NCBI GenBank assembly: GCA_028753945.1
Contig: JAPNXP010000004.1
Coordinates: 3,968,001 to 4,032,000 of the forward strand
Reading direction: 5' to 3'
Source of the DNA: Hexactinellida sp. DTS-2022
Lineage: Eukaryota > Porifera > Hexactinellida
DNA length: 64,000 nt
The position numbers and the translations under genes are program-made. This document shows, piece by piece, positions 10,196-23,900 of this stretch (the stretch's first letter is position 1; each line of letters starts with the position of its first letter). The notes beneath the pieces are model-generated. The model did not search any database, was not told the DNA's origin, and worked only from the letters and a program-made list of their open reading frames with translations.

Positions 10196-11462
10196 TTACT
10201 CTTATATTGGCTTCCTATTTTTAAGACTATGAATGGAATTTCGTAACTTCTACCCTTACTGAAATTTAGAAATTAGGTAATTTATTCATCTATGATTTAG
10301 GTTCTGTCTAATGATGAGATGTATTATGTTAATTATTGCTATCAATTTAATTAATTAATTCACTAACCCTGGATTCAGCTCCTGCAAAATAAATGGTTTA
10401 TAGTGAGATGTATAATATTTGTTAATAACGATCAATTCACTAAATATTTTGCAACCCTGGATTTACCTCTGCATAATAATGGTTTATTGGTAAGGATAAG
10501 ACGGCGAAGCGCTCTTATTCTCACCTTTGAACCATTATTATGCAGAATAAAATCAATAATTAATAATTTACTTTGCAATACAATTTACTTAAATGATTAA
10601 TTGCGTAAAATTACCAAACATATGTTTCAATTTATTTGAGCTAACAAGCTAACCTTCTAATATACCTGAACGAGCTACCCTTAAGAATTATTAAGCTATT
10701 AATTAACTAATAGTTAATAACTATTGAGTAATGAGAATAACTCGCATAGCATAATTTCCCAAACAAATTACAGTAACTAGAACACAACCCAGAATGAATT
10801 TAGGCGCGTTATTAAGTAAGAGTGTGTAATTCACTAGCCACAGGTGAACTCATTAATAATGTTATTGCTTTTTGGGAGGAAAGGCCGCGAAGCGGCCGTT
10901 AATTGTATCGTGTAGTGCCTAACACGAACGAACAAAAGTTGCGAAGCGACTTTTGTGAGAGAGTGATCCGTCGTGAAGCGACTGAGACCGAAGGGCTAGT
11001 ATGATTAAAATCAATAGCATCAAGTGTTTAAAATTTACGAATCAAATTAGAAGCGAAATGTCGTGTCACAAACTGTCGTGAAACGAAATGTCGCAGTAAC
11101 GAATTGTCGTGTAACTAAATGTCGGTATCGCAATTGTAACACAAGTGGCCCAAAGGATCCTGGTTCAATTGATTGCATTGTGATGTAACTAACTCATGGT
11201 TACATTGCAGATGCCAGTATTTTATAAATTTATTTTAGATGCCAGAGTATCAAATTATACATGCGACGCAGATTTATTATTAATATGTTGGTTCTACGAA
11301 AATCTAATGTAAACACTATATTGTAAGTTAACTGCAAAAATTAAGATACATATTTGTACAAATAATGTCAAATATGAATTTGGTTACCATTACCGAACAG
11401 ATGCAAATTAACACACACCAACATAATACAGCAAAACATAATCAGAAATTGCCATTATAAAA
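10196..11462. other. Spacer downstream of the receptor gene; small stable hairpins and a 16-bp minisatellite
   Basis: No coding frame is supported. There is an inverted repeat of GCATAATAATGGTT near 10472 with AACCATTATTATGC near 10530, and hairpins GGCCGCGAAGCGGCC (10883-10897), ACAAAAGT...GCGAAGC...ACTTTTGT (about 10932-10956) and GTCGTGAAGCGAC (about 10972-10984). Four to five degenerate copies of a ~16-bp motif AAATGTCGTGTAACG lie at about 11053-11129. TTTATT at 11273-11278 (AATAAA on the minus strand, about 185 bp after the receptor stop) is a possible polyadenylation signal. Confidence 0.5.
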
Positions 11463-12597
11463 CTAGACTATAGATTCAGGGTAATCATTCTCAATCACAG
11501 TATCCTTACATTTGTGCGTGACAGATTTCTTAACAACATTAAAGTTAAGAGCTTGTGTTGAATTTAGTTTGTTACTACCAACACTAAACTGAGTATTAGA
11601 GCTGTTCTCCTTTGAGAAGACCTTTGAACGGATGCGTTTGATGAATATTACCTCTGATGACTGATACGTGATAAGGAAGAAATGAACTACTCCAAGTGGA
11701 GCATTTGTTATAGTAAACACCCAATTGAATATCGTTTTTACTTCTTCATTGTCTGAATACAAATGTGAGAACGCCAGTGGAAATGAAATAATGAATGGCA
11801 GACTGAAAGCCGGGAGTAATAGAATAGCTGCTGTTACCACTCTCCGCAGTCTCCTATACTCGCCTTCTGAATCGTTCTTTTTCTTCAGAGCTAGTCTAAT
11901 CTTGTAGAGAGATAGAAATAGCACTGAAAGATTGATGATAAGTATCAGAAAGATAGGCACGATAAAGGACGATATTATATTAGTGTTGAGGAAGCATGAT
12001 ACTTCACACTTCTTTTTTGTAGAATTCTGTATGTCCGAGTTTAAATACTGATTGGTCAATTTTCCAATTGCAAGCCACAATGCAGCCCACAAGAACGAGA
12101 CTAACCAGCCAATAGCAATTAACCATGGATATAGCCTTCTAGCTTTGTGCCTGATGTTTACCAACCAAATATAATAGAACACGACTATAGCAATAGACAG
12201 CGAGGCTAGGAATACGTTCGTCCATAGGAAGTGAAGTAAGAATGCTACCACAATGCATAGCAAACTTTCATTAGGAATCTTTTTAACCCCAAATAAGAAA
12301 CAAGCTATAGCTAATACTAGCGCGAGTGTATGGTTGAAATGGAGTATATTAACATCAATTTTAAAGAAAGTCTTGGCAGATAGCAAGAATAGGATAAGAG
12401 AAGTCAGTAGAAATAGGAGCGAAATGGACAGTATAGTGTAGTTACTTATTACTAGGATCAAAACATGAATTTTTGAAAAATCTATACAAAGTGGGGATGA
12501 AGATACTAGTAGCGCAAATGTGCTTAGATGATTGGTGACACAGTCTATGTAGCCGTCAGAGAGCTTAAGAGTCTCCACACCTTCGTATGACCAATTT
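11463..12597 (-). other. Receptor exon 14: GPS C-terminus, 7TM domain and tail
   Basis: The exon starts after acceptor ATTTATAG and stops at TAG. Seven hydrophobic segments are visible, beginning IHVLILVISNYTILS, HFNHTLALVLAIACF, LLCIVVAFLLHFLW, YPWLIAIGWLVSFLW, SSFIVPIFLILIIN, VVTAAILLLPAFSLP and IFNWVFTITNAPLGV. A Cys at the top of TM3 (SLLC) and Cys in the second extracellular loop (KKKCEVSC) can form the usual class B2 disulfide. The tail is about 85 residues and rich in Ser, Thr and Lys. Confidence 0.92.
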
Positions 12598-15500
12598 CTA
12601 TAAATATAATATTTATAATGTCTACTTCATACAAGTACAGTATAATCATTAGTAATGTTACATACCCGTCTGTGTTGAGGAAGGCGCATCGAATTGTTGA
12701 GATGTACTAGATTAAGTATTTAGGTTAATAGTTGTAAAATTAATCTTCGAGTATGTGATACAGTACACCATCGCTAATCCGAACGGGAGACCGATTAATA
12801 TATTTCTAATAAAAGTGGGAAAAATATTAATATGGTAAGTATAACTATGTAATATGCCTTAGAAGAGTATTTTAAATAGTACACTGGATGTTCTGTTCGA
12901 ATTACAAAGGTTTTAATAACTTTTGTTCGGATTACGTATTTCATGGTTCTCATTATATAGATGCCTAGAGAAAATGTATTATACTTCACTTACCCAAACG
13001 AATTCACTAATCGGAATAAAACACCGTTGTTCAGATTAGCGAGAGTCTACTGTACGTAGTTGTAATCAGAGCTTTTCACAAGTCTGGAAATGTATTGAGT
13101 CATTGAATTTTCTAACGACTCACGAATACCCTTGTTGTAATAGGACCGTATCAGGGTTTTACACGCCTTATTTTTTTTACTCGCCATAAGCCTTGTTTTT
13201 TTTTTAAAAAAAAATAGTATGGCGAGTATGATAAATGAAAAAAGCGAAATATAAAATTTAAGGCGAGTAAATAAATTTATTAGAAGGAAAAAATTAAGGC
13301 GTGTAAAACTTAAGGAAAGTAAATTAAGGCGTGTAAATATTTGGTGAACAATAGATATTCGAAACAAGTGTTTTTTTGAAGTCTTAATTAATTAACCCAA
13401 TTAGTGGCAAAGGTGTAATATTTTATTAAAAATCTCTAATAAGGAAAAAGCTAATAATGGTGTTTTACATATGGTAAACAGTAATTGTGCAAAGTATAAT
13501 TTGAAAAATTGTGGCTAATCAACATTTATTCATACTTAAATGGATTAAAGGTTGTTATATGATGAGTAAAGCAATTGGGCTATGACTGAAAAAAAAAGTA
13601 AGGCGAGTAAACCAATTGGGGTATGACCGAAAAAAAAGTAAGGCGAGTAACCAATTGGGGTAGGATCGAAAAAAAACTAAGGCGAGTAAACCTATAGGGG
13701 TAATTCTGAAAAAAGTACATGGCGTAGGCACTGGTCAGGGGTCAGATTTCAACCTGACCACTTTTGGTTGATTAATTTCCCAATATGGCACCACTCGGTC
13801 AGGTTGGTAAGATTAACTTAACCACTCTGTCAGGTTGGTCAAATTAACCTGACCACTTTGATTTTGGTGTCGACGGCCCTGTAGTAAATCAATTGGAGCT
13901 CGGACGAAAAAAAATATGGCGAGTAGATATGAATGACCAAAATTAAGGCGCCTTAATTTTTACCCTCATTTTTTTAGAACCCTGGACCGTATATAGTCCC
14001 CCTGTAGTTTGCTGTAAAGGAACACACCAATACCAGTGCCCGACTAATTAGGTAGTTTGGTGGCGTTAGTTATTATCTGACTTTGTGTAGATCAGGGTTT
14101 TTTTAAGGCCTATCTTGGTGTAAATTTTGCACCAATATTTTTGGGAGTTACACCACGTTTCGGGTTGGCCTGGGCCTGTGCAGTGTTGAGTTACACTACG
14201 ATTATGGGCCGGCCGCTACCGCTGCAGAGTTGAGTTACACCAATGCCGCGCTGAGTTACATCAAGGTCTCAACCTTAAAAAAAACCCTGGTGTAGATTAT
14301 ATTTTCGTTTCATTATTTGTTATTAATAGTAGATTTGTTTTACGGCATCAGAAGTTTGTTAAGACATCAATGGTTGTCAGCCGTTGTTTATTCTTTAGCC
14401 ACCATCAAAATTTCATTTTATCGTGGACTGACCGCTACACTTGTACACAGAGTGGACTATGGGTCAACAATTTTTTACATTGGTGACCCATGACCCATGA
14501 CCCATCGAGTGGCCCACGCAAAATGTGTATACAGTAGTGTCTCCCAAAACGGACACTCCGATAAGCGGATAACCCCTCCACAATGGACAAACCACGTGGA
14601 ACGGAATGAATTTTCTCTACATGTAATAGTTTAAGGACCAGACTCCGAGAAGCGGACATCTCTCTACAACGGCAAAATCTATGCCCTCAATGTGTCCGTT
14701 ATGCGGAGACTTCTGTATCCATTTGAATGTATATTCCAATAATCACAATTCTGAGAAAATTGGTTGGAGATAGAGGATTGAAATATATTATCATTGAATA
14801 GGAAGTAGAAGATGGGCTATCAATTGGATCCATTGACTAAGCTGTAACTATATTCCTTCTCGAGATAAGACCAAAAGCTATGACATATATGATATGACAA
14901 ATGACGTTTCCAAGGAAACAGAGGAATGTGGTAACATTCCATATTTGATTCTGAGATATTTTATGTAAAACGACTCGATTCACAGCAAGTTGTTTTATAA
15001 AGCGAAATTAAACATATTTTTACATGAGTTATAAGTGTTTGCATATTTTGCATATTTGACAATACGGTGACTTCATTTCGACCAAGTGGCACCACAAAAA
15101 TATGCGCCTTGCCTTGTACATGACCATCTTTATAAGAAACAATTACATGAGTCGAAGCACCCTAGATTACTTATTTCGAAAATAATTGCATTACATATAC
15201 GTATTTATGATTCTATACACAAGGTACAGGGTTTCCTGTACAGTACAGGGATTTTAACAATTTTGGCTGTTTTGTACAGGCGTACAGGGATTTTTAATTT
15301 ACTAATTATGAGTCAAATAATGCTTAAAAATGTCTACAGTGATGATAGTATATTCTGCCAATACTGCCATGCATTCTGCATTGACCACATAAAGGCACAA
15401 CTGGTTTATATATTTATTCAAGCGTGCAGGAAATCCCTGTACAGGATGTAATTAAATGCTTTAAGTGTATAGTAATTCCCTGGACGAGCGAGCGCAGCAA

Positions 15501-18146
15501 GTGAGAAAATCTTTTGGGAGGTGTACATGAATTTTGGCCAATATACATGGGAAATTTGGAGCCCTTTACAGGGATATGCCTCAAATAGGTTAGCAGGTAT
15601 GAGAATGCTATGGTTTAGTATTTCTACGCACATCAATATTATGATGATGATGAGTGATTCGTAATTTATTAGTAGAATACATTGAAATTCTAAATGGGTC
15701 ATGGAGTCGTACCCATGACCCATCTGACCCATCGAATTAGGTGACCAATCTGACCCATGACCCATGACACATCGTCCCATAGTCCACTCTGCTTGTACAA
15801 ACATACACTCGCCACACGCATAGAACAGTGTTCCGCATCCCCTCATTTGCCGGCCGCATGCGGCCGACAAATTACTTTTTGCGGCCGGCAGAATTTCTTA
15901 AAATAATATAATTGTTTTACAGAATCTCTTTTGGATTTGAAGTTCCATATAGGCCTTTGAATTTATATTAAAATTTTTATCACTACTCAGAGCCCAGTGT
16001 ATCAATTTGGATGGGAATGGTAATCTCTGTCATTATTAAAGACTCACTATATTAATATTTTCTATGGGAAGTTGATGGAGTACGAATACCTTTATCCACC
16101 TATTTGAACAATAAAACATATTGTACTATACGTATACTACTACATAAGCCCTCAAAATAAATGATACACTAAAGGAATTTTTCCAATTTTTATTGTGGCC
16201 GGCACAGCTGTGGATTCAAAAAGGTTGCGGAACACTGGTATAGAAGACTCTAAATTTGGCTATGCTTGTTGCATTGGAACATTAAACAAGATCATCAGTT
16301 GGGAGTACAAATTAAGGCACTAAGAATTTAGGAGAAGATTTAACACTTTTAATTGAACTGAAGTGTTAGTAAACAATGAAATTTGCAACTCAATTGTGGC
16401 ACAAACTAAGCTCAATTTGAAAATTCGTGCACTGTGAAAAGGTGTAGAATTTAATTCTCTATCGAATGCATATAATTTGAATATTCGGGCACCATTTATT
16501 GATCCTGTTGTGACATTAAACTGATGTAAAATGTGTCCAAAAATTAGTAATAAAAATTCGTCACCCCAGGTGCACACCTGTAACCCATGAGACACTTATC
16601 CTGAATTTTCAGTTCTTAGTTAATATAAATCTCTTCTGTGGAGGGGATACGGAAGAAAAACAATAATAACTAACCAAGACAGTGAGATTAGAACTGGGCC
16701 ACTATAATATTGTATAGTCCGCACAGAAAAAATATACATACATAGAAACTAAATATACTTACATAGTTATTATCATTCGAAACCTCTTTTATTTGGAATA
16801 CAATCGTCAGATTTCCACTCAAGCTGTAGCTTGTGACTATGGTAATTACATCACTCACAATGCTATAAATATTTCATTGTAAAAACGGAAGAATATGTAC
16901 CAATACTGCAACAGCAAATAACATATACTTACAGAGTGGGATCATTTGAGAAATAATCTGACTCGTTAGGCACACCAGTATTCAGAACTAACAGAGTTGT
17001 ACTCCCTAAAGGCATCGAAAATATTTAAGATGTAAATCGTATCTGAATTATATCTCAATCAATTGCAATTTGCACATACGTAATTGCAATATAATCTCAA
17101 TTTGAATTAATTTGGTTAAATTAGTACCTTGAAATGAATTAGTATTAACTCTGATCTCGTTATCACCCACTGGAATCTCTGTAGACATACCAGCTCCCAC
17201 TCGAATTATAACCAGCACTACAGTTTGACATTTGTTAACATGGCATATATTAAATAAGCTAAAATATATATTGAAAAGTTACCAATTTCATCAGAAAAGT
17301 AAATTTGGAATGCTACGCCAATTGTTATAGATAACTCGGTGATCAACCTCTTTAACAATTTTTCTCTCTGAAGTAGAAATTCAACCTAGATTAGAAAACG
17401 TAATTATGGAATGTTGGAATCAACTATTCTGAACAAATCATAAAAAATACTACCCTCACAATTATTGTATAAGTATATGAGATAATGAATATTATAATCT
17501 TACATACCCCAGTAACCCCACTCGAGTTTTCATATGGGTTATTCACTTCAATCTATAAAAATAATAAAAATACATAATATATCAAAGTTTACTGTTGTAT
17601 TTAACTCAGGGTTTCATCCAGGCGTGTGCAGGGACGTCACCAGGATTTTCATCTAGGGGGGGCGGGTATAGATATTGCGAGAGTGAGCAAACATTCTATT
17701 TGTATTATAACTAACAGTGACATCACCAAATACTTAGTTATATGATGAACCTTTCTAGTTTAGTGTTTTCTGAAGTATGAAAAGTAGCCTACAAAAATCA
17801 AAAACATTGATCCCAGGCTGATTCCCAGCAAATACTACAGAAAAAAACTACCAGCCATAGTGAAAGGTAAAAGTTCTTCAACTTCTTTTATTGGGTTGTA
17901 ATACAGTTTATTACAATTTATAAGGGTTACAAGGGTTCTATTTACCGGAAATGTTCCCCCCTACAGATTTGGCCTGGGGGGTCCAAATCTGTAAATGTCA
18001 TTTGCTTTGCAGAAATGGACCCCCTTTACGCATTTGGACCCCCTTTTCTATAATACTGCAAAGTCATTTACTGATGCAACTAAATTGCACCAAACCAAAC
18101 ATACATACATTGTGCAACATTGTTACAGTAACAAAGTTGAATAACG

Positions 18147-18189
<43 letters not shown>

Positions 18190-20949
18190 TGAAAACACAA
18201 TTGTCCTTTGTTTGTGTGTTTGTCCAGAATTAATAGAAAAGAGCACATGCTCTAGAGATCTGAAATTTGCATTCAGGAGTAATTTTACACGCTGACAACG
18301 ATCTATTGGTTTTCTAAACGAAATAACGGGATTGATAAATGTTAACATATTATGGTATAGAACAGCCCAAGCTAAAGCGAGTTCTTCCAAATACTAACTC
18401 TAGCTTTGTCGGAAGAATCAATTGTATCGTATATGTTTGTACCAGAGATGCAGCGGTCTGGACCGGACTGCGGTCCAGACCGGGACCGGACCGACCGGTT
18501 TCAGGTCGGTCCGGTCCGCTTATTTTCAAGTGCTGTCTGGACCGGTCCAAATTAACGATATAACGGTCTGGACCGGTTCATCGGTCTGGACCGTTCATAG
18601 GTCTGGACTCATCCTAGATTGGACAAACGATCAGGCTCCAATCCGTTATTTCCTATTGTTTACAAGCACATAAGTAATAAGTATCTAATAAATACAAGTG
18701 GATATAATTAGCCACTCTACTATGTGGTCTGTAACTGTCCAAATAAGGGATATAACGGTCTGGACCGGTCCAGACTGATCCAATATTTTTATCATACGGT
18801 CTGGACCGGTCCGGACCGTCCAGAAAAAAATCATGACGGTCCGGTCCGGTCCATGAAATTTCCGGACCGCTGCATCTCTGGTTTGTACCCATACTGATTA
18901 TAAATCTTAGCTGCGTGTTAACTGTTAGTTAATTAAAATCTTAACTTGTTATTAGTTAACTATTATTAGTCATGTTATGTATATGTTATGTCGATTTTGT
19001 CAAATGTTGATTTTAGAAAATCAACATGAATCAACGGAACTAAAACAAGTGTTCAACTTTGGCTATATTACTCGGATAAGCCTAGGTTTTATTCCATTTT
19101 GTTCAGAATTCGCTTCATCCAAGTATATACCGACTTATATGAAGAATTTTTTACCAAAATGAATTTTTTTACCAGAAAGAAAAAAATTACAGGGTGTTTT
19201 TGCAAAATCAACGAATAAAATATGTCGATTTTATAAAATCAACATTTTTTATTTGTTGATTTTGTAAAATCGACATCTCCAATTAGTTGATTTTGTAAAA
19301 TCGACATTCTGAAATGTCGATTTTACAAAATCAACTAATTAAAATTGTTGATTTTATAAAATCGACATTCTGAAATGTCGATTTTACAAATCAACTAATT
19401 AAAAATGTTGATTTTATAAATTGGCTATTTTCCAAATTAAACTTAAGTTTGTATGTTGATTTTACAAAATCGACTTTGATGCTGATTTTGTAAAATCGAC
19501 TATTTGACAAAATCGACATAACATATGCATTAAACAAACATTCCTAAACTTATCTTAAACTAAAACGAAATAACTCATAGTTGTGACATATTTTGTATTC
19601 ACACACTCAAGTAAATGACTTTACAGTATTATAGAAAAGGGGGATCCAAATCTGTAAAGGGGTCCATTCCTGTAAAGCAAAATTATATTTTACAAATTTG
19701 GACCCCCCGGGCCAAATTTGTAAGGGGGGGGGGGGGGGGAATTTCCGGCAAAACAGTTTCCTGTACTGTCTATATAATTAAATATTTTTCTGCGTTCCTA
19801 AGTGATTAATTTGATTTCTGTCAAACATAATAAGAATAAATAACACGATCTTATATCTTGCCCTGCATTCTGCAATACATTACTTTAGTATGTGTAGTTC
19901 GTTTTAATTTAAGTATATATTAACTTCCCAGGCGAGCGGAGCGAGCGAGAAAAAATTTATGGGTGTCCATGGATTTTGTTGAATTTACAAGGGGGAAATT
20001 AGAGCCTAGTGCAGGGATATTTCTCAATTGGGATGGCTAGTATGAACTAAAAATAACTTATTAAATCGAAATTAATAGCATCAATGGATGGATCATCGCA
20101 TTGAAATATCAACCAAATATTTTACCAGGAGGGGTATTCCCCCCTGTATCCCTCCCCCCCATGGCGACGTCTCTGGGCGTGTACAATGCTCCTTTAGGCG
20201 TGTAATTTTGAAAGGAAACTTTTATAGGCGCGCCAACATAAAATAAAACAAATAGATACAAATTAATAAATAAAACAAAAAATAAAACGAATTGAGAAAT
20301 TTAGCCGCTTATGAGCGAGCTCAAAACAAATTTAAGCGCGCAGAAATTTGCCTGGATGAAATTCTAATTTAACTTACTTGCAAGAATGTACATATATTTG
20401 GAAAACTTGAATCGAGACCAGAACATGATGTATTTCCTATAAAATTTATTATGAATATTATATCACAAAAATGAGTATATACAACATATCGTGCAATTTT
20501 TCAGACTTTCTCTTGCTACGGATTCTTTTTCTTTCTCATAATTTAATTAATTAATTATTATCCCAATTTACACGCACGTATTGTTTGAGGTCAGGACTAT
20601 AATTATAAGTAAGAAATCGACTTACCACTTGTAGTAATAATAATTGTTTCGTTTGTGATTGGTGTTGTTGATGGAGTAGTAAATAAAGCGGTAGAAAAAG
20701 CTGTTGTTGTTGATGATGGAGCAGTAAATAAAGCGGTAGAAAAAGCAGTTGTTGTTAATGGAGCAGTAGATGAAGCAGTTGCAGAGTAAATAATCGGATC
20801 GCATGGATAAGTATATTGACCGTTAATGTCTACATGCGTTAAATAAATAATATTCTATATAGATTATAAAATGAGATGGAATCTAGCCGTTGTAAACAAT
20901 ATTATTTGACTTAAAATTAACGTATATCTATATTATTAAATCTCGATTG

Positions 20950-20988
<39 letters not shown>

Positions 20989-23900
20989 TGTGTGTTTGTT
21001 TGTCCGGATTGTATTAAAGTGATGGGGGATAAGAAACCGCATTTATAATTTTGATAGAAACTAACTTCCAAATGTTATAATATGTAAACAATTGTTATAA
21101 TAGGTAAACAAGTATGCTGATCACGAATTTCGCATTTACAAATTTCTAATGTGAATATTTATTGTTGTTGTTTACAAAAATAGGTAAATAAATTATTGAA
21201 AATTCAAAATTAACCTAGAAGTTAGCTTTCAACGGGTATTATAGGTAAACAAGTATGCTGAACACGATTTTCGCGTTTAAAAATTTCTAATATGAATATT
21301 TGTTGTTGTTGTTTACACAAATAGGTAAACAAATTAATGAAAATTCAAAATCAACCAAAGTTAGCTTTCAACGGGTATTATAAGTAAACAAGTGTGCTGA
21401 ACACGAATTTCGCATTTATAAAATTCTAATATGAGTATTTGTTGTTGTTGTTGTTGTTTACACCGAATTACACGAATAGGTAAACAAATTAATGAAAATT
21501 CAAAATCATAAGGTCCCTTTCTACCATTTCCATGGTAGAAAGTGTGAGGAGTAAGGCCGCATAGCGGCCGTTAACTTGAGGTGCGTAGCACCGATCTGTC
21601 GCAAAGCGACCGAGACCGAAGGGCTCGTTAATGATAAATACGTACGTAGCTCGTTGCATATAATAGTTAACATTTCAATCAAATTTCACTACTCAGTCAA
21701 TATTCCACAATTCGTCGATTGTTAGAAAATCCACTAGATTACCTGTTCAGTAGATTCCACTAAAATTTAGTAATTCCCCTAGATTCCACAATTCAGTCAG
21801 CCACTAAGAACAGTAGGACTCCCTTCTGTGGTTGATTTAAAGTTTTTAATAACTGAAAACTATAAAATGTATAATCAGGGCCGGCGAAAGCGGTCAGGCC
21901 GATCAAGCCATGGCCTGACCACTTTATAACTGCTTCAGACGGCCTGAAAATAGAAACATCAAATTTTAACTCACTTTTACTACAGATATATGAGAACTTG
22001 TTACTGCACTCAGACCCGATCCAACTACCATTTCGATCAAGTACTGTACATGGTGAGTTCCCAGTTATATTTGGTAGCAAAGAGTCTCCAATTCCAGCCC
22101 AGTAGAACTCATCCAAATATTCATTTCCCGTTGCTAATAAGCTAATTACAATATCATATTGATTTTGGTCCAATATCTCCACCAGATGACCTCCTGTAGC
22201 TGCACAGTGTGTGTCTGCCTTTGCCCAGTCCTCGTTACCAGCCACTGACCAATAACACATCTCATTAGAAACTATATGTCGCAGTATAACTTCATCAGGA
22301 GCATAATCTATGTAGATTGTAGAGTAGTTAAATTATAAATATTATAAAGGAATATTTATTTCAGCAGCAGTAACTATATAGTTTAGTAAGAGCTTCTTGT
22401 TCCGTACTACACAATGAGATCTGCCTAATAACTATTTCCGAACAAATTACTACAGAGGGAGTCCCTTAATTAGGAGACGGTTAATTGAGACGAATTTTGG
22501 GAGACGTATTCAAATATAAAACCGTAGTATAATTCGCATCTGTTCATCAGAAAAATAAAAAACGGATATAATCAGGGGTGGAAACAGCTGTTAACATCAA
22601 CTTTTGATCATTCGTATTACTGCATCTAAACTAAAGAGAAATATTTTTTACATTTTACTGTCACAAAAGCGTGGAAAGAAATATGTCTTGGATGTGAGAG
22701 AAGTATGGGAGTGTGATTACAAATACTAACAGCGAGGAGTAAAAAATGCCGTTAAGCTATTAACTTGCTGTTAACAACAAATATGAGATGTTAACAGCAT
22801 TTCTACCATCCCTGGATATAATGCATACTCCCGAGGCGTCGGAATAAAGGGGCTTCCAATGTATAAAGATTTGTGAATGCATATACTCTACTTACTAACC
22901 ACTTTTGCAAATGTAATTACATGTTTGACAGAGAATACTATTTTCTAGAGTTCCATTTTCTCTAATCAGTTTAAACTGGCGTGGAGATTGTAGTGTATCT
23001 CCTGATGTAATCAGGTTAAAATACCCATTCTGAGGAATAAAGCTACCATACTGATCAGGATCTTGTATTCCGAAATCGTCTGAACCAATATTTTTATTAT
23101 AATTACTAAGCAGTTTCCTATTCAGGATAGTATCATTATATTTGTATAGAACTCCATTGAAACTGCTGCACTGGAGCGTTGTGACATCTAGATCGTTATA
23201 AGATGCTGCTATTCTCGCGTAACAATATCCTCTATCAACAATTGTATCATTGGAAGCGCCCATACACCTCTCTGTTGGAGCTTCTGAAGTCAGTGGACCT
23301 ATAATAATTTTGTATTATATACTACGAAGCTTTCGTAATAAATAAATTTTTAATAGCTCACACGATTTATACAGTAGGCTAAACTCTTGTAAAGGCAAAT
23401 ATCGGTGGCAGTATAAGGTTTTACAAACGCATCAATACGTTCAGTCACTCCGTTTAATATGAATTTACGGATAATACGAACAATTTTCGACGGTCCCCTG
23501 GTTTCGTAAGAATGAGAGTCACTTTGTACACTGTATATAGTTTTAGCGATTTTCAAACACAACCAATACAAATAGTTAAAGATCTGGACATACCTAATTT
23601 CCGGAACGGAACGGTATGGAACGGTACCATTCCGGAAAATCAAAGTACCTAAATTACGGAACGGTACCATTCCGGGAAATTTAAGTACCTAAATTACGGA
23701 ACGGGATAGATCCCCAAGGTATTGGTTATTATAGACTTTAACAACATTTGGTCTTGCATTCTGATATACTATTTTCGTATTTTGTACTAAATTTGCTAAA
23801 TTATCAAGATAAATTGAAACAAACCGGTGTAAGCGCGTTTAGAGACCCAGTGCCGAAATAGCTAACCTATTGTGTTCTTGGGGTGCCCTAAATCGCTAGC

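Larger units (their letters stand above)
12666..17552 (-). other. Receptor exons 8-13: GAIN-like region and first half of GPS
   Basis: Six small exons (45, 103, 90, 73, 100 and 41 nt) read in one continuous frame. Recognisable strings include EIPVGDNEIRVNTNSFQG, STTLLVLNTGVPNESDYF and SLSGNLTIVFQIKEV, which fit the beta-strand-rich GAIN B subdomain. The last exon gives CAFLNTDG, the start of the GPS. Introns 8, 9, 10, 11 and 13 are only 122, 65, 122, 70 and 68 bp; intron 12 is 4056 bp and filled with transposons. Confidence 0.85.
17941..19752. mobile_element. TIR element with ~105-bp ends, nested third level
   Basis: The left terminus (CCGGAAATGTTCCCCCC, then GATTTGGCCTGGGGGGTCC) and the right terminus are imperfect inverted repeats over about 105 bp, with repeated CCCCTTTACAGATTTGGA motifs. 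No target duplication could be fixed. The right end has a G run of 17-18. The (TCTA)n microsatellite at about 18149-18189 and the two elements listed next lie inside. Confidence 0.65.
17629..20175. mobile_element. Nested hAT-type element, 2547 bp
   Basis: The ends are CAGGGACGTCACCAGG and GGCGACGTCTCTG. The flanks are GGCGTGTG (17621-17628) and GGCGTGTA (20176-20183), 7 of 8 identical. It sits 22 bp inside the outer element. Confidence 0.82.
17607..20366. mobile_element. hAT-type element, 2760 bp, in receptor intron 7, TSD ATTTAACT
   Basis: The left end is CAGGGTTTCATCCAGGC; the right end is the diverged complement GCCTGGATGAAATTCT. ATTTAACT lies at 17599-17606 and 20367-20374. The right duplication overlaps the exon 7 splice donor. 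Without the insert, intron 7 would be about 57 bp. The body contains further nested elements and no transposase frame. Confidence 0.85.

Noticed and set aside
13047-13367. 106-residue hydrophobic open frame on the minus strand
   Set aside because: It falls across an insertion boundary of the 833-bp hAT-type element and is low complexity (Leu, Phe, Ile).
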